Source of the DNA: Cytophagaceae bacterium
GTDB lineage: Bacteria > Bacteroidota > Bacteroidia > Cytophagales > Flexibacteraceae
Assembly: GCA_947464365.1 (NCBI GenBank)
Contig: CANHWS010000013.1
Coordinates: 1-24,228, forward strand
Length of the DNA stretch: 24,228 bases
Direction of reading: 5' to 3'
Shown here piece by piece: positions 14,232 through 20,245 of the stretch (the first letter of the stretch is position 1; each line of letters begins with the position of its first letter). The notes under the pieces are model-generated. The model saw only the letters and a program-made list of their open reading frames with translations, was not told the origin of the DNA and made no database searches. A program made the translations under genes and the position numbers.

Positions 14232-15278
14232 ATGTCAGCAGCAGTAGCAACGCCCAAATCATCCACAAAAAAATCAGCAACAGCCCCTAAGGCTAGTTTC
14301 AGCAAAGAGCAGTACCTATGGTGGTACGAGAACATGCAGCTGCAACGCAAATTCGAAGAGAAAGCTGGCCAGCTATACGGTCAGCAAAAGATCAAAGGAT
14401 TTTGCCACCTATATATTGGCCAAGAGGCCTGTAGTTCCGGTACGGCATCTGCTTTACGTCCGTCTGACAAGTACATCACAGCTTATCGTGACCACGGCCT
14501 GCCTTTGGCCCTGGGCACAACTGCCAATGCGATCATGGCCGAGCTTTTTGCCAAAGCCACTGGCTGCTCCAAAGGAAAAGGTGGATCCATGCACATCTTT
14601 GACAAGTCAGTCAATTTTGTGGGTGGGCATGGCATTGTTGGTGGTCAGATCCCACTGGGTGCTGGCCTTGCCTTTGCCGAAAAATACCTAAAGACCGATA
14701 ACGTCGCGATTGCCTTTATGGGTGATGGAGCCATCCGCCAAGGTGCTATCCATGAGGCTTTCAATATGGCTATGCTCTGGAAACTACCTGTCATCTTCGT
14801 TGTGGAGAACAACGGGTATGCCATGGGTACTTCAGTGGAGCGGACCAGCAACGTAACGGAGCTGTATAAAATCGGCTCTGGATTCGACATGCCAAGCTTT
14901 CCGGTCAATGGCATGAACGTGGAAGACGTGCACAACGCAGTTGCTGAGGCTGCCGAACGCGCTCGTAGCGGTGGCGGACCAACTTTCCTTGAATTCCGTA
15001 CCTATAGGTACAAAGGCCACTCGATGTCAGACCCTGCCAAGTATAGGAGCAAGGAAGAGCTTGAAAGCTACAAAAAGCAAGATCCCATCGAACAGGTGCG
15101 TGATATCTTGTTAGAGAAATCATATGCAACCGAAGCTGACCTAGAAGCCATCGACGACAAGATCAAAGCCATCGTGGCCGAATCGGTCACCTTTGCAGAG
15201 GAGTCACCCTACCCTACCATCGATGAAGTCTACAAGGACATTTACGTTGAGGAAAACTATCCTTACATCGTTGAGTAG
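14232..15278 (+). CDS. pdhA: Pyruvate dehydrogenase E1 component, alpha subunit
   Basis: This is the alpha subunit of the thiamine-diphosphate-dependent E1 of the pyruvate dehydrogenase complex, which feeds acetyl-CoA to the TCA cycle. The 348-residue protein has KGFCHLYIGQEACSSGTASA, ITAYRDHGLPLALG, KGKGGSMHIFDKSVNFVGGHGIVG, the canonical cofactor motif GDG at 164-166 with NN at 193-194 (VVENNGYAMGTS), and the loop YRYKGHSMSDPAKYR. The N-terminal 22 residues are Ala/Ser/Lys-rich and look disordered. The ATG at 14232 is used; an earlier in-frame start at 14148 would lie in the hairpin region. The E1 beta subunit and E2 are not adjacent, and a strong terminator follows directly, so pdhA appears to be transcribed alone. 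Its intact GDG/NN contrasts with the fused E1 of the same window. Confidence 0.94.
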   Translation: MSAAVATPKSSTKKSATAPKASFSKEQYLWWYENMQLQRKFEEKAGQLYGQQKIKGFCHLYIGQEACSSGTASALRPSDKYITAYRDHGLPLALGTTANAIMAELFAKATGCSKGKGGSMHIFDKSVNFVGGHGIVGGQIPLGAGLAFAEKYLKTDNVAIAFMGDGAIRQGAIHEAFNMAMLWKLPVIFVVENNGYAMGTSVERTSNVTELYKIGSGFDMPSFPVNGMNVEDVHNAVAEAAERARSGGGPTFLEFRTYRYKGHSMSDPAKYRSKEELESYKKQDPIEQVRDILLEKSYATEADLEAIDDKIKAIVAESVTFAEESPYPTIDEVYKDIYVEENYPYIVE

Positions 15279-15305
15279 CCACATTGTGCTACATGCAATA
15301 CCCAA

Positions 15306-15340
15306 GCAAAAGGCTATCACCATGTGTGGTAGCCTTTTGC
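15306..15340 (+). terminator. Strong hairpin terminator after pdhA
   Basis: GCAAAAGGCTATCAC (15306-15320) pairs with GTGGTAGCCTTTTGC (15326-15340) over 15 bases with one G-T pair, around the loop CATGT. The A-rich and T-rich ends of the stem make it a plausible terminator in both directions. It begins 27 bases after the pdhA stop. Confidence 0.75.
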
Positions 15341-15660
15341 TTTCAGGAACCAAGACAGTCCTACCCCACGTACCTGATCTCAAATTTTAGGCTAAGGCGT
15401 TAACTTGCATCGAGTGCGATGCTTTTGCCTAGTCCTTACTGAAGCCGTTTCAATCGGTGCACCTGACAATGATATTGATTTGGTAACAAGGCTGCTGAAT
15501 ATCTTTGCGACGGAATTTTGGTGTAATTATCAGGTTTGGCTTCGAAATTGCAGTAGAGACCAAAACTGCCTGATCTGGTTGTCAAACTCAGGTACCCAGA
15601 GCCGTTCTTCTGACAGTATCACCAATCCCTTAAATCAAAAAACCACACTACCGACATACT
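15341..15660. other. Intergenic stretch with one promoter, no gene recognised
   Basis: This 320-base gap between pdhA and the peroxiredoxin contains a promoter-like sequence at 15479-15507. The open frame across it that runs into the peroxiredoxin has no recognisable protein features and is rich in residues expected of chance translation. If the promoter is real, the peroxiredoxin transcript has a leader of about 150 bases. Confidence 0.5.
15479..15507 (+). promoter_or_regulatory. Promoter, probably for the peroxiredoxin gene
   Basis: TTTG at 15479-15482 and TATCTTTG at 15500-15507 are separated by 17 bases, a close match to the Bacteroidota consensus. Transcription would start near 15511-15514, leaving about 150 bases before the peroxiredoxin ATG at 15661. 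Confidence 0.5.
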
Positions 15661-16128
15661 ATGAGCCTAACACTTGGCCAACAAGCCCCCGAATTTACCC
15701 TACCAAGTTCAGACAAAGAAATGGTTAGCCTAAGCAGCCTTGCTGGCAAGCCTGTCCTGATTCTTTTCTTCCCGTTCGCTTTTACAGGCGTCTGTACGAA
15801 TGAGCTCTGCAACATCCGAAACACGTTCAAGCTATACGAAAGCACCGAGGTCTTGGCCATTTCAGTTGACTCACCTTTCACGCTTGGTGTTTTCAAAGAA
15901 GAAAATCAGTTTCCCTTCAAGATGCTGTCAGACTTCAACAAAACTGCATCGCAGGCCTACGGTGCATATTATGACGAGTTTGTGTTGGGGCTTAAGGGTG
16001 TTTCAAAACGTTCGGCCTTTGTCCTTGACAAGGACCACAAAATCGTTTATGCCGAGGTCCTAGAGAGTGCCGGAGACCTACCAAGCTTTGAAGCAATCCA
16101 GCAGGCTATTGATCGCCTGCAAGCCTAG
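15661..16128 (+). CDS. Peroxiredoxin, AhpE/Bcp-like
   Basis: Peroxiredoxins reduce hydrogen peroxide and organic peroxides through a reactive cysteine. The 155-residue protein has the thioredoxin-like redoxin fold: LGQQAPEFTLPSSDKE, then VLILFFPFAFTGVCTNELC, with the PxxxTxxC active site giving peroxidatic Cys45. Cys50 is the only other cysteine, spaced as in E. coli Bcp (Cys45/Cys50), so a local disulfide mechanism is possible. VLAISVDSPFTLGVFKEENQFPFKMLSDF and RSAFVLDKDHKIVYAEVLES complete the fold, including the conserved arginine before SAFVLD. The FAFTGVCTNELC wording is closer to AhpE-type proteins than to classic Bcp. It is probably cytoplasmic, as no signal peptide is seen. It has its own candidate promoter far upstream and is followed by a 12-base inverted repeat. 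Confidence 0.88.
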   Translation: MSLTLGQQAPEFTLPSSDKEMVSLSSLAGKPVLILFFPFAFTGVCTNELCNIRNTFKLYESTEVLAISVDSPFTLGVFKEENQFPFKMLSDFNKTASQAYGAYYDEFVLGLKGVSKRSAFVLDKDHKIVYAEVLESAGDLPSFEAIQQAIDRLQA

Positions 16129-16156
16129 GTAGTGTAGAAACGGTAATGACTTTTTG

Positions 16157-16199
16157 CAGCCGTAGGAAGAAGCTCCGCAATATTTTGTTCCTACGGCTG
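16157..16199 (+). terminator. Perfect 12-base inverted repeat after the peroxiredoxin
   Basis: CAGCCGTAGGAA (16157-16168) pairs perfectly with TTCCTACGGCTG (16188-16199) around a 19-base loop. It lies 28 bases after the peroxiredoxin stop and 26 bases before the next ATG. There is no T-tract after it (TTACTATAACG), so a terminator is only the default reading; a leader structure of the next gene is also possible. Confidence 0.5.
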
Positions 16200-16225
16200 T
16201 TACTATAACGCACCTACTGCTATTA

Positions 16226-16639
16226 ATGGCCAGCATCCAAGCCTATTCTATGCCAAGATCATTCCATCCCGAACTATCTGGAAGCCTAGCAGACCCGGTT
16301 CTGCAGTCAAAAATATTTTACCTCATGCTGTCAGTCGCTTTTGTCGATGGCACGTTGGATAAGACCGAACTCGAGGCCATGATCGGTAAACTGTCCTTGT
16401 TTAGGCATTTCGAGGTAACTTATCGGCAAGAGGTACTTGTGGCCACTACAGAGGAGTTTGTAGCAGATAATCCAGTAGACCGACAAATGAAAGTCATCAG
16501 CTACGCACCTGATATTTGTAGTATCCCAGCCCTCAAATCTGCCTTGATGACAGACCTCGAGGCTATTATCGACGCAGATGGGAAGATCTGCCAAGCCGAG
16601 CTGGTGGCATACCGGCATATCCAGAATGCCTTGTTGTAA
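16226..16639 (+). CDS. TerB-like domain protein
   Basis: This 137-residue soluble, largely helical protein has two copies of the acidic motif seen in TerB-type domains: VAFVDGTLDKTELEAM (about residues 37-52) and IDADGKICQAELVAYRHI near the C-terminus. In TerB and related tellurite-resistance/DjlA-like domains these Asp/Glu sites bind metal. TerB domains occur both in stress-response systems and as stand-alone proteins of unknown role, and no ter-cluster neighbour is present, so no specific function is proposed. The ATG at 16226 gives a short 10-residue lead; an internal ATG at 16250 is possible. A good UUCG-loop terminator follows, so the gene is a single transcription unit or a read-through partner of the peroxiredoxin. 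Confidence 0.65.
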   Translation: MASIQAYSMPRSFHPELSGSLADPVLQSKIFYLMLSVAFVDGTLDKTELEAMIGKLSLFRHFEVTYRQEVLVATTEEFVADNPVDRQMKVISYAPDICSIPALKSALMTDLEAIIDADGKICQAELVAYRHIQNALL

Positions 16640-16703
16640 GGGTGATAGGCAGTAGCCAAAGCCTTTTAAGATGGGCCTAAGCGAAATTATATTGTGCATA
16701 ATG

Positions 16704-16739
16704 ACCTTGGTTGCTTCGGTAGCCAAGGTTTTTTGTTTT
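16704..16739 (+). terminator. Intrinsic terminator with TTCG tetraloop
   Basis: ACCTTGGTTGC (16704-16714) pairs with GTAGCCAAGGT (16719-16729), with two G-T pairs, around the very stable C-TTCG-G tetraloop. A T-rich tract (TTTTTGTTTT) follows immediately. This is a textbook Rho-independent terminator for the TerB-like gene. Confidence 0.88.
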
Positions 16740-16787
16740 AGATTGCTAGTCTATTACACGTTCACTTAATCACCAACTCTCGTCCCG

Positions 16788-18197
16788 ATGTCGGAAATCG
16801 CCGTCCAACCACCTAACCCGAAGACTTTATTTGGCCACCCCATAGGCCTGTATTTGCTTTTCCTGACCGAAATGTGGGAACGATTCAGCTACTATGGTAT
16901 GCGCGGATTGTTGACCCTGTTTTTGTCTAAAGCTGTTATAGAGGGCGGTATGGGATTTGACAAAGCCAACGCAACGCTCATATATGGCTACTTCACAGGT
17001 TTTGTATATCTGACCCCTATCATCGGAGGCTGGATTGCTGATAACTTTATCGGTCAGCGCCGAGCAATCCTGATTGGTGGCATCACGATGATGATCGCCC
17101 AATTCAGCCTCGGGTCTGGTTTAGGCAACGTTTCAGTCTATGCTGGTTTGCTGTTGCTCATTATCGGTAACGGATTCTTCAAACCAAATATCTCGACAAT
17201 TGTGGGTGCCTTATATCCACAAGCAGACCCTCGTCGTGACTCTGCCTTTACAATTTTCTACATGGGGATCAACCTTGGAGCCTTTTTGGCCCCGTTGGTT
17301 TGCGGTTTCTTGGCTGAAGATATGTTTGCTGTCAAAGAGGGTGATACCATTATCAGCTATGGTTTCAAGTATGGCTTTTTGGCCGCTGGCGTCGGAATGA
17401 TGTTTGGCCAGATCATGTTCAGCACACTTTCACAACGTTTCCTTGGGGATGTCGGAAAAGCCCCGAGTGTCAAAAAGAAGGACAAGGACAACCCTGAGGC
17501 CGAAATTCCATTGACTAAAGAGGAAACTGATCGTCTGAAAGTTATCTTCATCGTCGTCACCTTCGTGACCTTCTTCTGGGCAGGATTTGAACAGGCTGGT
17601 AGCTCCTTAACATTGTACACGGACGAGTTTATTGACCGTCATATCGGTAGCTTCTTAGTACCGACCAGCTGGTTCCAATCAGTCAATCCGTTATTCATTT
17701 TGTTGGTGGGCCCCTTGTTTAGTGCATTGTGGCTAGGACTGGCCAAGTCTGGCAAGGACCTAAGCATACCTGTAAAGATGTCCTTGGGGATGTTTTTGCT
17801 CGGTATTGGCTTTTTCTTGATGATTGGAGCGGTCTATGAGCGTGCCATGATTGCTGGTATGGGCCCTCAAGATGCCATTGATGCTAGCATTAAAGCAAAC
17901 ATCTGGTGGTTGATTGGTGCCTACTTCTTCCACACCATTGGTGAGCTCTGCCTCAGTCCAATAGGCCTTTCGATGATTACCAAACTCAGCCCTATCAAAC
18001 TGGTGAGTTTGCTTTATGGTGTTTGGTTCTTATCGCCATTTGTTGCCCAGATTGCTGGTGGTTATATAGCCGCCTATGTTGAAGAACTTGGTGCGTTTAA
18101 CATCTTTGCACTGATCGCTGGCTTCGTGATACTGGCTGGTATTATCCTCTGGTCTATGAGCGGTATGCTAGTGCGCTGGATGCACGGAAGGGGATAG
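16788..18197 (+). CDS. POT/PTR family proton-coupled peptide transporter
   Basis: POT transporters import di- and tripeptides with protons across the inner membrane. The 469-residue protein has about 12 or more hydrophobic helices. The helix-1 ExxER proton-coupling motif is EMWERFSYYGMRGLL (Glu28, Glu31, Arg32). It continues with IIGGWIADNFIGQRRAILIGG, NGFFKPNISTIVGALY, and the PTR2 signature in FTIFYMGINLGAFLAPLVCGF. A hydrophilic central loop (about residues 222-245, KKKDKDNPEAEIPLTKEE) separates the two halves. The second half includes FFWAGFEQAGSSLTLYTDE and ELCLSPIGLSMITKLSP, both conserved in the family. Length and motifs are standard and nothing looks broken. It lies between two good terminators and so is probably monocistronic. 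Confidence 0.93.
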   Translation: MSEIAVQPPNPKTLFGHPIGLYLLFLTEMWERFSYYGMRGLLTLFLSKAVIEGGMGFDKANATLIYGYFTGFVYLTPIIGGWIADNFIGQRRAILIGGITMMIAQFSLGSGLGNVSVYAGLLLLIIGNGFFKPNISTIVGALYPQADPRRDSAFTIFYMGINLGAFLAPLVCGFLAEDMFAVKEGDTIISYGFKYGFLAAGVGMMFGQIMFSTLSQRFLGDVGKAPSVKKKDKDNPEAEIPLTKEETDRLKVIFIVVTFVTFFWAGFEQAGSSLTLYTDEFIDRHIGSFLVPTSWFQSVNPLFILLVGPLFSALWLGLAKSGKDLSIPVKMSLGMFLLGIGFFLMIGAVYERAMIAGMGPQDAIDASIKANIWWLIGAYFFHTIGELCLSPIGLSMITKLSPIKLVSLLYGVWFLSPFVAQIAGGYIAAYVEELGAFNIFALIAGFVILAGIILWSMSGMLVRWMHGRG

Positions 18198-18224
18198 CAT
18201 TGGTGCCATTATAGCAAAAACCTG

Positions 18225-18266
18225 GGGCCGAAGCTGAAGACAAGATCAGCTTTGGCCCTTTTTTGT
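18225..18266 (+). terminator. Intrinsic terminator after the POT gene
   Basis: GGGCCGAAGCTGA (18225-18237) pairs with TCAGCTTTGGCCC (18246-18258), 13 bases with one G-T pair, around an 8-base loop. It is followed by TTTTTTTG. Strong Rho-independent terminator. Confidence 0.88.
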
Positions 18267-18351
18267 TGCCTTTATTTTGAGATCCAGTTCAGATAAGTTA
18301 CCAAATATTATGGAGGTTAATTAACTTTATATCCAACTAATCTACCACAGT

Positions 18352-19059
18352 ATGGAACTATCACAAAATTGGCTCACCGAAGGTCTACTTGACTTTGAGT
18401 ACAAGAAGTACCTGCTGCTGGCTTATCTCCAGCGGATCGACCAGAACTTTGCAGCTGCCAAACTCTATCCTCCATATCAAGACCTATTCACTCACTACCA
18501 GAACATCCTGCAGCTACATAACAACAAACAGAATATCATCAATAGCTTTCCGAAAAGGTTAGTAGTTGACAATGAAGCCGTAGTCCCGTTTGCACCCAAA
18601 AGTATACTAGTCGATGATGCAATGATGCAGGAGCTTCAAGACATTATTGCCTTCTCGGTACCAGAGTTTGAGAAGTATCTGGAAGACGGCCGCAACCTCT
18701 ACCATTTGGTCCAGGACCAGCTGACCATCGACCCTATTGGGCTGTTGCAGCTAAACAACGATCTTGGGTTCTTTATGATTCAGCTACCCAACCAACGCGA
18801 GCTGCCTGTCTATAAGTACCACCTCACGATCTATGAGTCGAGCGGCGAAGGATACCGAGGGGTCAATATTCAGTACCTAGAGTCTATCCCCAAGACTCTA
18901 GCCCAAACTTACGAGAACCTCAAGTTTGACATCAGCAAACGCTACTTTAGTCAAACAGTACCAGGTGGCTACCTTGTAAGTACTAAAATGACCTTCCCGA
19001 TGGCCGAAACCTTGTTGCCTGTCACTAAAAGGGCATTGGTACGCTACATTTCTACTTAA
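18352..19059 (+). CDS. Conserved protein of unknown function
   Basis: This 235-residue soluble protein begins MELSQNWLTEGLLDFEYKKY and continues LLLAYLQRIDQNFAAAKLYPPYQDLFTHY. I recall this opening from a family widespread in Bacteroidota with no assigned function; that recollection is not verified here. The N-terminal half is helical, and the C-terminal half is beta-rich (FFMIQLPNQRELPVYKYHLTIYESSGEGYRGVNIQYLE). There is no signal peptide, membrane helix or recognised catalytic motif. A near-consensus TAACTTTA box about 30 bases before the ATG may be its promoter. The stop codon overlaps a good promoter for the next gene, so the two genes probably have separate control. Confidence 0.75.
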   Translation: MELSQNWLTEGLLDFEYKKYLLLAYLQRIDQNFAAAKLYPPYQDLFTHYQNILQLHNNKQNIINSFPKRLVVDNEAVVPFAPKSILVDDAMMQELQDIIAFSVPEFEKYLEDGRNLYHLVQDQLTIDPIGLLQLNNDLGFFMIQLPNQRELPVYKYHLTIYESSGEGYRGVNIQYLESIPKTLAQTYENLKFDISKRYFSQTVPGGYLVSTKMTFPMAETLLPVTKRALVRYIST

Positions 19060-19064
19060 GTTTG
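19036..19064 (+). promoter_or_regulatory. Promoter for the DUF4397/T9SS gene, overlapping the upstream stop codon
   Basis: TTG at 19036-19038 and TAAGTTTG at 19057-19064 are 18 bases apart, an exact fit to the Bacteroidota promoter. The TAA of the box is the stop codon of the preceding gene. Transcription would start near 19068-19071. Confidence 0.55.
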
Positions 19065-19116
19065 CCAAGTTGATCGTATTCTATCAATGCCCAGATCAAG
19101 CGACCTGTTCCTAGTT

Positions 19117-20121
19117 ATGAATTCAAAACCAATACGCGTTTCCCGCCTACCACTCCTCACTTTGCTTTGCCTTGGCATCACCACCATCAGTTTTGGCCAA
19201 GCGATGGTTCAGTTTATCCATAACGGCTCTATTGCTGGTGTGGACACCGTTGACATCTGGTATGGGGCAAACAAGGTTGCTACCAACCTGACTTATCGGA
19301 GTGCGACAGGTTTTGTACCGGTGCCGGCCAACACCCCACTCACGATTAACATCACAACACCTAACAGCACAGATCCTAGCAACCCGCTTTTTTCGATTGC
19401 TGGTACTGAGTTCCCAACCAACGGGCACTACCATTACATAGCCTATGGTGATAGCCCGCTTAATGTTACAATTGCGATTACCAATGCAGCTAAGCCAACA
19501 CAGCCACGGGACACAGTCCTGAGCTATGGTTTCAACGGACTGGTCACGAACAACCTCTGGAGCCTACGGTACAGCCGCGGCACAAGGCGGTTGCACCAAG
19601 GAGTCGGTGGGACCAGCATGGGTGCATACAACTACATAGACACCGTGGCGGGCCGCATAGGTCTTGACGTACTGGAGCGATTAGGTAACAATACGTTCAC
19701 GAACTTTTCGGGCAGTTTTCCTGACTCCCTAATCAAGGCGGGTAAAAGCTGTTTTGTACTGCTGAGCGGTGCAACTGCCAACACGCCCCCTTATGAAAAA
19801 GAAGCCTTCGTCATTCCTGCTCTAGGTGGTCAGTTTATCTCACTTTCTGGGGTGGTGACCAAATCAGGTAGGCCAAGTGTGGCAACCCACACTTTAGTGA
19901 CACCTAATCCTGCGCAAGGGCAAACAATGCTCAATATCGATCAAGATGATTTAATCGATGTCAGCCTAATCAGTTCAAATGGTCAAGTCACCTCACTACG
20001 CAATGAAGCGATAAGCAAAGGGCAAGTCCGTCTGGACCTTAACCTTGTTCCTTCTGGCCTATATAGCCTTAGGGCACGTGTAAAGGGTGCTACCTTCATG
20101 TCCAAGTTGGTAGTGCAGTAG
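19117..20121 (+). CDS. Secreted protein with DUF4397-like domain and T9SS type A sorting domain
   Basis: This 334-residue protein is probably exported through the inner membrane by a signal peptide (MNSKPIRVSRLPLLTLLCLG through TTISFGQA) and then moved out by the type IX secretion system. The mature part begins MVQFIHNGSIAGVDTVDIWY and continues with SATGFVPVPANTPLTINI and YHYIAYGDSPLNVTI, a pattern typical of DUF4397 beta-sandwich domains. The last 75 or so residues (VTPNPAQGQTMLNI, VSLISSNGQVT, LNLVPSGLYSLRARVKG, MSKLVVQ) are a type A sorting domain, with the NP and GLY motifs and basic strand. The ATG at 19117 gives a standard signal peptide; 19087 would add 10 residues in front of it. The function on the cell surface is unknown. 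A terminator follows the gene. Confidence 0.82.
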   Translation: MNSKPIRVSRLPLLTLLCLGITTISFGQAMVQFIHNGSIAGVDTVDIWYGANKVATNLTYRSATGFVPVPANTPLTINITTPNSTDPSNPLFSIAGTEFPTNGHYHYIAYGDSPLNVTIAITNAAKPTQPRDTVLSYGFNGLVTNNLWSLRYSRGTRRLHQGVGGTSMGAYNYIDTVAGRIGLDVLERLGNNTFTNFSGSFPDSLIKAGKSCFVLLSGATANTPPYEKEAFVIPALGGQFISLSGVVTKSGRPSVATHTLVTPNPAQGQTMLNIDQDDLIDVSLISSNGQVTSLRNEAISKGQVRLDLNLVPSGLYSLRARVKGATFMSKLVVQ

Positions 20122-20149
20122 CGTCTTCGAATTGGACCTTAGATTTACC

Positions 20150-20182
20150 TAGCCGAAGATTAACCTTCGGCTATTTTTATTT
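20150..20182 (+). terminator. Intrinsic terminator after the T9SS cargo gene
   Basis: TAGCCGAAG (20150-20158) pairs perfectly with CTTCGGCTA (20165-20173) around a 6-base loop, followed by TTTTTATTTT. Good Rho-independent terminator, 28 bases after the stop codon. Confidence 0.88.
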
Positions 20183-20231
20183 TGGATAGGCAAACGGGCT
20201 TCGAATCTGGCATTTCAGCATCTGAGGGCTG

Positions 20232-20239
20232 TATATTTG
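20232..20239 (+). promoter_or_regulatory. Promoter -7 box just before priA
   Basis: TATATTTG is an exact TAnnTTTG box only 6 bases before the ATG at 20246. Transcription from it would begin at about 20243-20246, making the transcript leaderless or nearly so if the ATG at 20246 is used. No good TTG is seen at -33. Confidence 0.45.
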
Positions 20240-20245
20240 TAGGGC

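Noticed and set aside
15405..15728. A 107-codon open frame running into the peroxiredoxin
   Set aside because: No recognisable features, out of frame with the peroxiredoxin, and a good promoter lies within it.
16226..16639. A tellurite-resistance (ter) or similar stress system around the TerB-like gene
   Set aside because: No TerC, TerD, TerZ or related gene is nearby; a lone TerB-like domain does not define such a system.
16331..16726. A 131-codon minus-strand open frame opposite the TerB-like gene
   Set aside because: It starts inside the TTCG terminator of the plus-strand gene and has no recognisable features.
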